From: Acheta domesticus
Taxonomy: Eukaryota; Arthropoda; Insecta; Orthoptera; Gryllidae
DNA: 64,000 nt
Assembly: GCA_031308135.1 (NCBI GenBank)
Contig: JAHLJT010000631.1
Coordinates: 215,831,773-215,895,772 of the forward strand
Reading direction: 5' to 3'
Shown piece by piece: positions 13,101-22,119 of the stretch. Position numbers and translations under genes: made by a program. Under the pieces are notes generated by a model. The model was not told where the DNA came from and ran no database searches. It was given only the letters and a program-made list of their open reading frames with translations. Position 1 is the first letter of the stretch, and each line of letters opens with the position of its first letter.

Positions 13101-16100
13101 CTCAATAAGAAAACAAAGCAAAAACAATTGCACACACTTCAAGGAGTATTATGTTGAAATAATGAATGCCGAAGACTTTTAAGTAATCATTTAGATCTAC
13201 CTATTAGAAAAGTTCACCTGATAGAACTGTTCATGTAAAGATTACTTCCAAGTTCTTTTAATGAATTGAGTTTAAATTAATTTCTTAAGGTTAAACGAGC
13301 AATTTTCTCTTAGGAAACATGTGGGCCCAGAGCTGGGGGAATATATTCGACCTTGTGAAACCGTTTCCGGAAGGCAGTGCTGTGAACGTTACCCAGAGTC
13401 TTATCGATCAGGTAAGATCGTTTGGCATAGTCTGGGATGTTTTCTACGTTCATGTAAAGTTATGAATACCAGCAGCCATTCTCGAAACACTGAATAATAA
13501 TTATCTTGCAGGGATATGATGCTTTGCGGATGTTTAAGACTTCCGATGATTTCTACATTTCCTTGGGATTGGCAAACAATTCTGTGTCATATGGGAAGAA
13601 CGCAATGCTGGTGAGGCCAACCGACAAGGAAGTGGTGTGTCATGCATCTGCATGGGACTTTTGCAACGGAAAAGATTACAGGTAGACCACATTTTTTATT
13701 GACGAAATACTACATTTTCTATTGAATTTATCAATAAGAAAGTGTTATGAGTGAAATCACTTCAATATATTGAACAAATTATGAAATTTGTTGCCCCAGA
13801 ATAAAAATGTGCACGAAGATCAACATGGAAGATTTCGTTACAATTCACCATGAAATGGGGCACATTCAATACTTTATTCAATACAAGGATCAGCCGTATG
13901 TTTTCAGAAAAGGAGCTAATCCAGGTCAGAATGTTGTTCACTCATTATGAAGAGTTTGTCGTACACTAAAGAAATAATGTTGCACACTTCTCATAATGCT
14001 CAATTACAGGATTCCATGAAGCAATTGGTGATACTATTGCTTTGTCTGTTTCCACTCCCAAACACTTGAAGGAAGTTGGTTTGCTGGGCAAAGATTATCC
14101 AGACACAGAAGAAGACAATATTAACGCTCTAATGACCATGGCTTTGGACAAGGTAAGGTTTTTCTGTAAACAAAAATTCATGTAGAGGCGGACCGGTAGT
14201 TTCAATTCATAATAGTATTGTTAGGGACTTTAAATAACCCTAGCAGTCCTAAGGTATTTTCTTCTTTCGAGTTAATAAAGGTTGGACAAATATTGTCCAC
14301 CACAAACATTATAAAATATTATTAGTTTAACAAATTATATTTTAATAAAATAATATTTTCACAGTATTATTTTAGTGGGTTGAAATTCAGTTTAGAAGGC
14401 ATAGTATGCTATATTAAATAAACATTTTATTTCACTACTTACGCTTCTGGCATTCCTTTTTATTCCACTTCTTTGCTTCATTGCTATCATTGCTTTGTGA
14501 AAAAGATCCACACCATCTGACAGAACTCATCAAATTTTATTGTCATTCAAAACATTACCATTTCTAATAAAACTATTTTAATAAAACTTATTCAGCTCAT
14601 GCTCGTGTTTAGACATGAATACTTGCATTTGCTTATTTTCATCACAAATCACACCAACCAATAAACTTTATTTTAATGATTGATAATAACTTGATTAGTT
14701 CAACAATGAGTTGATAAACACCTAGAAGATGATTTACGACAAAGAAAACCGAAGTCTTACCCCAGACGATTTATTGTTATTTTGACACATATATAGTGTG
14801 GGCGAATTCTGCCCACCAACAAATAAATACATTACGTCTATACATATATTTCACATAAAAAGTTGAGGAATATAGCTGTAGTGATGATTCAATACGTTAG
14901 TAACAAGCGGCAAAAATGTTAATCATAATTCTTTATTTCATATACAGAATCATCCTGGCGCATAACTCAATTTCAAGTCAATAAATTAATTTACTTATTA
15001 ATTCACTTACTTACAGAACAATGGAAATAGAAAGAGGCAAAAATTGCCTACCATTTGTACTGCTAAGTTCAAGAAAAGGTATGAATTGCATAAATCAGGT
15101 AACAATCTCTCATTCACATTTTCATTGCACATTCAGGTGGCGTTCCTGCCTTTTGGACTCCTAATAGACATGTGGCGCTGGGATGTGTTCTCTGGCAATG
15201 TGACGAGCGATGAATGGAATGAACACTGGTGGTACCTGAGGTAAATTAAATTAATTTAAACCGTTGAACAACATACACCAGTGAAGACGAACGTTAAGTG
15301 AACGCCTTAAAACTTGAGTGAAAGGATGGTTGGGAGGTTCGATTCCCCCAGGTGCTGGAAATTTACATGATGCGATTAGCATAAGCGATTGTCTGGCGCT
15401 TGCCGGAATCGAATTCGAAGGCCTCTCAACTGAGTTGTTCAGTCGTTTTCATGCTCTCCCTGATCAGTTCCGAATTCCGGTACCGGGAGAGTGCCGATAC
15501 CTCTGAACAGTCGAGTCCCGATGGTGGCAGGATTTTCGACATTAACCAGATAGATGGATCGAGTTCTGTCACTGTCTGGAGTAGAATTCCAGCGGCGGGC
15601 TACTCTCTTTGGTAGTTTTCAGTGGTTTCTCCGAGCAATGCCAGGCGAAAGCCGGAGCAGTACCATAAGAAACGGGGAACAGACCGCTCGCGATCTCTCC
15701 TTCCTCTTGTCCTATCCTCACCCCTTATTTTCACACGCCACATTATCACTCTTGCTGAGAAATCAGTCGGGAGCTTAGAGCTTTTCCCGGCTGGGCGGTA
15801 CCTTCCTGGTGGGAGATACCTGGTTGGGAAAATCCCCGCTAGCCAACGGTCGATCGGCGCCGGATCTCTCCATCCAGTGAGAAAAGATCACCGCCGCCTT
15901 CCGAGCAAAGCCAGGAACTACACATACGGGACTAATGACCAAAGACGATCATGCGCACGGAATCAGCAAGTTAGAATACGTGCCGCATGATCGCGCGCAT
16001 TTATCACTTGCGTATCCCCATTCCCCATCCTTAAGGCTGCTCTACAATAGCAAGCGAACGGGAACGGCAACGCGAAGGCGAGGACGGGAACGGGAACGCG

Positions 16101-19052
16101 AGGTACGTGCGCTTCACAATAAACGCCAACGGGAAGAGGAATAGCGCTATGAACCTGTAGCGGCAAAAACGAGTACTTCAGGAGAGTCGCCGAAACCAAA
16201 GCACTTCTAGCTGCGCTACTCTGTTCCCTCTTTGCTTTGCCATCTGTCAGTGTTTTGCTTGTGGTAGTATGAATAATGAATACTTTAACGAAAGAATATT
16301 ATTGAAAAAAATAATTCATCAGAATGGAAAAATGCAAAAACTACTAAGAACTTATTGAAAATACAACTAACGAAAGTTTAATCAATAAACAAAAAACTCT
16401 AATGTACTTAAATGAAACATAAAAAAAATTTGTGGGAAATTTTAATTCTATATATTAATATGGATAGAAAACGAAAAATACTGAATTCACTAAAAAGAAC
16501 TAAAACAATTCAACAACGACTAACTAACCTCAAACCCCAACCTCGCAAATCCACGCTGTAACCTCAACTCCGCTCCAGACAAGTTTCGCGCGCAGACGCG
16601 CGCTCGATCAGCTGGAAAGCTTCGTCTCCATTTGCTATACTCTCATTGGTCGAGAGACTTCCCGTTCCCGGGCCGAGATAAATGTTGACCATCTTTCGCG
16701 TTCCCGTTCCCGTCAAGATTCGCGTTCCCGTCGTGTTGTGAACGCCTGCCTGAGATGTCCGCCTTTCAACATTCTTTGCGTTCGCGTTCGCGTTGCCGTT
16801 CCCGTCCACGGGCTATTGTGGAGCGGCCTTTAGGGCCGAGCGATGGGCTGATGATCCATGCAACACTGATCTTAATACAGCTTCGGAGATACGTCATGGC
16901 AAACTGTAAGTACTAGTGAGGCATAAAAAAGGGAAAAAAAGAAAACAGTTTGAAAAGTTTTAAATATCTCGTAGTTCAAAATAATTGTTTTTGGGATGGT
17001 TTAAAGTCTTCTGTACAACAAATATGCTTAACCATATACCAGCTTATTTCCTTCGTATTGGATTTCACTTACCGTTCGTTAGGGATAGCAACTGTCTACG
17101 CAAGGCCAGTACAAGGTAGCATTCTCAAGGTTACTTTAAAAGAACGGACGTAATCCTTCGGGTTAGTCTGATAATCTATCGGCAAGAAAATTTATTTACT
17201 TAAAGGACGTCGGAAAAGTACTGATAAAGAACAGAGAAGGTGTGAGGGTATTGCAAAGAGTGAATATCGTGCCTTCCACTTTGTCTTATTTGAGTACTTG
17301 AAATTTCTACTGCCGCTACTGAATGAATGTGGGCGTATGTACGTGCGTGTATATCTGGTGTGTGGTGTGTGTGCGTATGTGTGCGTGCGAGGAGACCCTA
17401 TGCGCATGTGTCCGGGCGTTATAATATCGGAGAAGTGAGTTTAGTTGCAGCATCAATCACCGATGTCATAATCATATCAATTGAATAATCAGATCAAGGA
17501 GCTATCTGAACCTTGAACCAACAAAGCGTTTGAATTCAAACCAATTTCTTCATATATCGAAGTTTCCTTTTACTTCTCTTCAACAAAAGTGCAAAGTTTA
17601 ATAATTCTAAAAGAAATTAATTTTGTACACATGTCCCGATTTGTTTTAATATTAGATAAGACAAGCGTTTTTTTTTTGTAGTGAAACATAACTAGCAGAA
17701 TATTGATTTGTCATGAATGCTGTTTCAGGCAAACAATTCAGCGGATCAAACCTCCAGTACCTCGAAGCGAGGAAGACTTCGATCCCGGCGCAAAATTCCA
17801 CGTGCCAGGGGATTCTCAATACATTGCGTAAGCAGTTTTACAAGCTTTAGGAGCGATAATATCAAAATATCATGTACTTTTCATTCAATTCTATTCGTTT
17901 TTACTGCAGGTACTTCATCGCCCACGTGCTACAGTTCCAATTTCATAAATCTCTCTGCGAAGCAGCTGGACAGTATAATCCTAATGACACAAACTCCGAT
18001 CCACTCCACAAATGTGATATCTTCCGCTCGAAAGAAGCCGGAAATCTGCTTAGGTAAAGCAAATGTAAATTTGATATAAAATGATTGATCAAATATTAAA
18101 CTAAATATCTCAGTATGTTGGATAATTAAGGGGGGAAGTCCTGCAAGAAACTATTTTGTTCAGAGTATAATTTGTAATAATTTAATTTTATCAATTGCAT
18201 ATTATACATTTTTACTCAATTATTCATTATGACAATGACTAAAAATGTACTATTTTTCATACAGTGGTATCCTTATCATATAACGGACAATTAAAACAAT
18301 TCTTTTTAGGTTATACATGTTTAGTTTTCTCTTGTCTAAATATATAACACATGTTTAAAATAAATTATATATAACATCAACATATGTAGCCTAAAAAGAA
18401 TTGTTTTGTTTTTATTGCCGTTAATATCAAGATATCGCTGAATGAAAAATAACAAATTAGAAAGACAATTTTAGTCTCTTTTTAACATTAAAAATGCGCT
18501 AATTAATTTGCACAGTTAAAATTACCCTAGCTTAGTAAAAACAGAAGTACTTTGTGAATCAAAAAATCATAATTTAATTCCAGGAAAGGTTTGCAGCTTG
18601 GAGGTTCAACCCATTGGAGAGATGCACTTGAAGCCATTACAGGCCAACGAGAATACTCTGGAGAGCCTTTGTTGGAGTACTTCAAACCACTGTATGAATT
18701 TTTATTAGAGGAAAACACAAAGTCAGAACGAGGAGAAGAAGTGGTCGAAGAAAAGCCAAAAGGCGACGTCGAGGAAAGCGTAGTGCCTGCCGAAGAAAAT
18801 GAAGTGCCTACCAAGGAAAATGAAGTGCTAGGCAGCGACCTGCCGAGCCAGGAAAGTGCTGTGAAAGATGTCAAAGGCCCAGAAGAGACGAAGAGCCAGG
18901 AACCGACTGATCAAACTATTCCTATTGTCGTGGGCTGCGTTTTGGGCGCTCTGCTAGTCTGCATACTCATCGGATACGTAATATTCCGCCGGCGGGCAGC
19001 GAAACGAAGTGCGGACATTCCCTCCACGACTGGTTCCAAGGCGTTGCCCTAG
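10028..19052 (+). CDS. Ance: Angiotensin-converting-enzyme-like dipeptidyl carboxypeptidase, 5'-partial, 12 exons, membrane anchored
   Basis: The exons are 10,028-10,189, 10,681-10,786, 11,149-11,292, 11,586-11,777, 13,314-13,411, 13,512-13,681, 13,800-13,924, 14,010-14,152, 15,137-15,240, 17,729-17,827, 17,910-18,053 and 18,584-19,052. All junctions are GT-AG and in phase, giving 651 residues. M2 family zinc peptidases remove C-terminal dipeptides from peptides outside the cell. Zinc ligands are visible as HEMGH (residues 308-312) and the glutamate of HEAIGD (336, 24 residues after the second histidine). [11 protein letters not shown] (437-439) and the two active-site tyrosines (446, 449) are present. 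Residue 448, normally the chloride-binding arginine between them, is alanine. After the peptidase domain come an acidic stalk (about 543-607), a hydrophobic helix (608-630), RRR and a 21-residue tail. The signal peptide and roughly the first 70-100 residues are missing. The longest introns are 11,778-13,313 (1.5 kb) and 15,241-17,728 (2.5 kb, with a SINE and a MITE). Confidence 0.93.
10681..10786 (+). CDS. Ance: ACE-like exon B
   Basis: Lies between 'tattgcag' and 'gtaagg' and ends in phase 1. It encodes a serine/threonine-rich start and the conserved pair of cysteines of the family's first disulfide region ([10 protein letters not shown]), followed by SLDPG. Confidence 0.88.
11149..11292 (+). 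CDS. Ance: ACE-like exon C
   Basis: Lies between 'gttaacag' and 'gtaaaa', with phase 1 at both ends. It encodes [14 protein letters not shown] and [12 protein letters not shown], closely matching the family block 'SRDHEEL ... YVELNTKAAKLN' of insect enzymes. Confidence 0.95.
11586..11777 (+). CDS. Ance: ACE-like exon D, GC-rich
   Basis: Lies between 'gtcgcag' and 'gtgaga'. It encodes [13 protein letters not shown] and the conserved [20 protein letters not shown] block. Third codon positions are almost all G or C, unlike the exons on either side. Confidence 0.95.
13314..13411 (+). CDS. Ance: ACE-like exon E
   Basis: Lies between 'tctcttag' and 'gtaaga'. Encodes the hallmark [18 protein letters not shown] and ends LIDQ in phase 0. 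Confidence 0.96.
13512..13681 (+). CDS. Ance: ACE-like exon F
   Basis: Lies between 'tcttgcag' and 'gtagac'. Encodes [20 protein letters not shown] and [16 protein letters not shown]; the CHASAWDF substrate-binding strand is intact. It ends in phase 2. Confidence 0.96.
13800..13924 (+). CDS. Ance: ACE-like exon G (zinc motif)
   Basis: Lies between 'tgccccag' and 'gtcaga'. Carries the zinc-binding HEMGH with the general-base glutamate, then [11 protein letters not shown] and GANPG. Confidence 0.97.
14010..14152 (+). CDS. Ance: ACE-like exon H (third zinc ligand)
   Basis: Lies between 'aattacag' and 'gtaagg'. Encodes [19 protein letters not shown], whose first glutamate is the third zinc ligand, and ends MALDK in phase 0. 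Confidence 0.97.
15137..15240 (+). CDS. Ance: ACE-like exon I
   Basis: Lies between 'cacattcag' and 'gtaaat'. Encodes [20 protein letters not shown] and EHWWYLR, the family block that follows the zinc site. Confidence 0.95.
15310..15975 (+). repeat. SINE family A in ACE-like intron
   Basis: Body and tail modules are both present: a B-box-like 'gtcgagtcccgatgg' at about 15,511, 'ctgtctggagtagaattcc', 'cgctcgcgatctctcc', 'gagcttttcccggctggg', 'gcgccggatctctccatcc', and 'acgggactaatgacc'. A second B-box-like sequence (GGTTCGATTCCCC) at about 15,335 suggests a duplicated or nested head. It sits in sense orientation in the intron between exons I and J. Confidence 0.85.
16035..16832. mobile_element. 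Harbinger-like non-autonomous DNA transposon with TTA duplication
   Basis: Terminal inverted repeats AGGCTGCTCTACAATAG (left) and its near-complement ending GAGCGGCCT (right) are flanked by TTA on both sides. Subterminal regions are full of GAACGG/GAACGC-type direct repeats, in opposite orientation at the two ends. The centre (16,200-16,560) is AT-rich and has no transposase. A 3-bp TTA target duplication is characteristic of PIF/Harbinger elements; the assignment rests on that and is an inference. It lies in the same ACE-like intron as the SINE. Confidence 0.7.
17729..17827 (+). CDS. Ance: ACE-like exon J
   Basis: Lies between 'tgtttcag' and 'gtaagc'. Encodes [20 protein letters not shown] and SQYI. 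It contains the lysine and histidine that bind the substrate carboxylate and transition state in known ACE structures, and ends in phase 2 inside codon 448. Confidence 0.94.
17910..18053 (+). CDS. Ance: ACE-like exon K
   Basis: Lies between 'tactgcag' and 'gtaaag'. Encodes [20 protein letters not shown] and [16 protein letters not shown], including the conserved C-terminal disulfide cysteines. The first base completes codon 448 as alanine. Confidence 0.95.
18584..19052 (+). CDS. Ance: ACE-like last exon (stalk, transmembrane helix, tail)
   Basis: Opens after 'aattccag' and ends at TAG. It first completes the peptidase domain ([23 protein letters not shown]). It then encodes about 65 acidic residues with a small internal repeat ([16 protein letters not shown]), a 23-residue hydrophobic segment starting [13 protein letters not shown], and a basic RRRAAKR stop-transfer tail. 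Confidence 0.93.
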
Positions 19053-19156
19053 ACTCAGCCTGACCATTCGTTTAGTCAATATGTTAACATTCGTCGGGTC
19101 TTCCATTGCAATTATCACCTTTAAATAAGTGTACGGAAATGTCGAATAGAACTTCG

Positions 19157-19162
19157 AATAAA
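19157..19162 (+). promoter_or_regulatory. Candidate polyadenylation signal of the ACE-like gene
   Basis: An AATAAA hexamer lies about 105 bases after the TAG stop. Other AATAAA-like hexamers exist further on, so the used site is uncertain. Confidence 0.45.
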
Positions 19163-20079
19163 TTAAGATATGTCGATTAAGTGAGAATGCCTTCTACCAA
19201 TATGCAACGTAAAAAAGGGAAGCATTGTTGACATTATTGATATAAGTTGAGAAATACTTGTGAAATTTAACTTCACCAAAGCAGATATAATATATTTATG
19301 TTCAACACACATACAATAGAAGGAACTCTTGTGCTGTTATGAAATCTAGAAGACGGAGTACTTTATCACGTAGCTAGTGTTGTTTTATAGCAAGATAAAA
19401 TTCAAACTTGTTATGCCAAGAGGATTTTTTTAAAAAGAAAGATATACAAATTTATTCTGATCCATACGTTTATTATTTAAGTGTGTTTTAGAAATCTATT
19501 CATTCAGTCTTCGTATTTGTATTATAATATATTTTTGTTCCCATAGTGAGCTTGCTTATCAAAGTATTCGATAACATGGAAACATTTTTTCGGCTGTCAA
19601 AATAATACGTACAAACTTTGTGATGAAATCTGTTAAGTTGGCAAACGATTTTGGAACAATGTCAATAATTTTGTCTATTATAACTTCAATAGCTAAAAAT
19701 TACTATGCAAGCTGTAGATGTAATTTAATCATCTGGACATTTTGGCTGGAAAACAATCAACCCACCATGCATTTTTCGAAATACATCGGTGTTAAAAATA
19801 AGAAATAATATTCACTTTACTAGCAGCATTTAAAATGCTAGTCAAGATGTAATATTTGTAGATACATTTTTTTTGCAGTTATTCCGGTCAACACTTAATA
19901 CGCACAAAGGGAATAATCTTTTCCAACTTTTTGGTTAAACCAGACATGTTCATTAGACTACTGTAAATTATGGGAATGTGATACGAAAAATTAAAAAATT
20001 GAAACTTTCTCTTTTAAATGTAAATTATGCAACATTATATTACATAAAATACAATTCAATTGAAGACTGTTACAACAGC

Positions 20080-20112
20080 GAGCCCCCACCGGTATGATAC
20101 CTTTGGGGGCTC
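20080..20112. other. Near-perfect 33-nt palindromic hairpin
   Basis: The outer stem is GAGCCCCCA against TGGGGGCTC (9 bp) and the inner stem is GGTAT against ATACC around a single base. CC and TT face each other between the stems. It is GC-rich inside very AT-rich surroundings. Confidence 0.8.
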
Positions 20113-21756
20113 TAAAACTTGTGCAACGTTAAGATACATATTTAAATTGCAGGAAAAATAAAGTTCGTCATTAAATTCTTTGGTCAGGAAATTTTAGACT
20201 ATAATTTATCATTCTTATATCAATAGACATAATCCTAGAATTTAAGGAAAGTTAATATAACAGTATCCAAAATACTACATATTTTTGTAAGCTTCCAATC
20301 AACTCATTATGTCGATGTATATAATTCATTTCATTCATAAAATTGTTTATTATTTAAATAATGATGTCTTTAATTATTGTACCTAGAATCCATCAAATCC
20401 AAAGCCGACGAAAGAAAAAAATCTTAAATATTTTTCGTTCCTAGCTGAGAGATACGTTACGAGTGAAGATCGGTCTGATAACGCCGGCGAAGTCGTGCAG
20501 TCTTTCACATCGTAAGTCTCTCACTGACGTAACCAGGAGGAAGAGAAGAGGTAAGAGCCGGGGCGGAAGCCTATGGAAGGAACTACGGCTTTCGCCTTGC
20601 TGCTCCCGTCGCTTCCGCCTTGTAGCAGATGTCGCTCTCGCCAGAACTATCACCTCTCTTCCACTAAGGGTGTAAAACTCGCTGAACTGCTCACATCCGG
20701 GATTCAACTTTATTGGCAGTTGTCTCAAAGAAATAATTCTTGGAACGAATGAAAACGGGTATTTTATACGAAAACTCTAAAAAAATGTTTATTTTTCTTT
20801 CTTAACCGCCTTATTTTGCTATACAATAATATAAAATTAAAGCGTGCCTGAAATTATTTAATTCAAATATGAACATATTCTTATAAATTCACTTCCAACA
20901 GTCACCGCTTAATTAATCATGGAGCATTCTATTGAATTCAAAGAATGAATTGAATATCAAAATAAATCATGAGCCCTTCCTCGTAGCAACAAATCTTTTT
21001 CTCAACCCCAAAAATTACACAAGAGGGGTAGTGTATAATGAATAAATAATCGTCTTCTACCTTAGTCTGACGCCTCAAGCGGCGATTAATTTCAGGTTGA
21101 CAATTTTTTTTATTTGTGCTACTCATGTTCGCATTAAAATGAAATTTTGAAAACAATTAAATTGTCTGACATGTTTATTCTCTCAAATGGTATCTCATGA
21201 AGTATTGACAGGAATACTTTTTTTTTAAATTCGTATTTTTTTACGTCAGTAAAAACGACTTATGAGCGTTCTGGATATTTAAAATAAACTCTTGTGAAAA
21301 ATGTTATTGTTTATCATAAAGTAGTTCATTAATTTTCTGAAATGGTTGATTTCTTTACTATTTCTGAAATATTAAAATAATTATTATAGTATATTAAATA
21401 TTAATATATTATCATATATTAATTTAATATTTCTGAAATTGTTGATTCTATCTTCATGCCCCCTTTTCTCAGAATTAAAGCCCGTAAATTACAAGATTCC
21501 CAATTTTTGAAAATATTGAAGAGAGAATTAATGAACAGAGTTTATTAAAATAACAAAAAATTGATATAATTCACCAACAGGTTTAATTTCATTCGATATT
21601 ATTTGCTATTTTGCTATCTAGTGCTAAGTTACGATACAGAATGTCTCAAGATAAAATTTTACATACTATTAAAATAGATACATAATGATTACTTTTTGAC
21701 AATGGACATGTAGTGGGGAATTGCATATAACGGGGTTATACGAACTTATACATGTG

Positions 21757-21972
21757 ATGCCGGGAGCTTAGAGCTTGTCCTGTCTGGGGGGCGGGACCCC
21801 TCTGATGAGAAATACAGGGTTGGGAAACCCCACTAGCCGACAGGTAGGTTGGCGCCGGATCTCACCATCCAGCGGGGGAAGGAGCATACACTACTCGAGG
21901 AAAATGCATACACTACTCTTATGGGACTAATGACCTGAACAGTTCACGTTCCCGGAATCACTAATCAATCCA
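21757..21972 (+). repeat. SINE family A, 3' module only
   Basis: Begins at 'gccgggagcttagagcttg' and runs through 'ggcgccggatctcaccatcc', 'gggactaatgacc' and the 'aatcaatcc' tail. It is truncated at the 5' side. Confidence 0.85.
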
Positions 21973-22008
21973 ACAATATTGTATATGTGACATTTGTCCC
22001 TTATTGTG

Positions 22009-22115
22009 AGGCAACTCCATAACACCAGGCTCCAGGCACAGATATTCGGTAGGTCCATGCAATCGCCTTGACTGCGTCAGAACGTCTCCTGCATCTGTGC
22101 ATAAAGGAGTTGCCT
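22009..22115. repeat. Short inverted-repeat element (possible MITE)
   Basis: Ends are AGGCAACTCC and its exact complement GGAGTTGCCT. An inner pair (GGCACAGAT / ATCTGTGC) is offset by about 12 bases on the left arm. No target duplication is clear. Confidence 0.5.
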
Positions 22116-22119
22116 AAAA

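Larger units (their letters stand above)
19053..21755. other. 3' flank of the ACE-like gene, otherwise non-coding
   Basis: It holds the 3' UTR, then AT-rich sequence with a strong 33-nt palindrome (20,080-20,112, listed separately). A GC-richer patch at about 20,460-20,660 is open on both strands and resembles no known protein. Confidence 0.6.
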
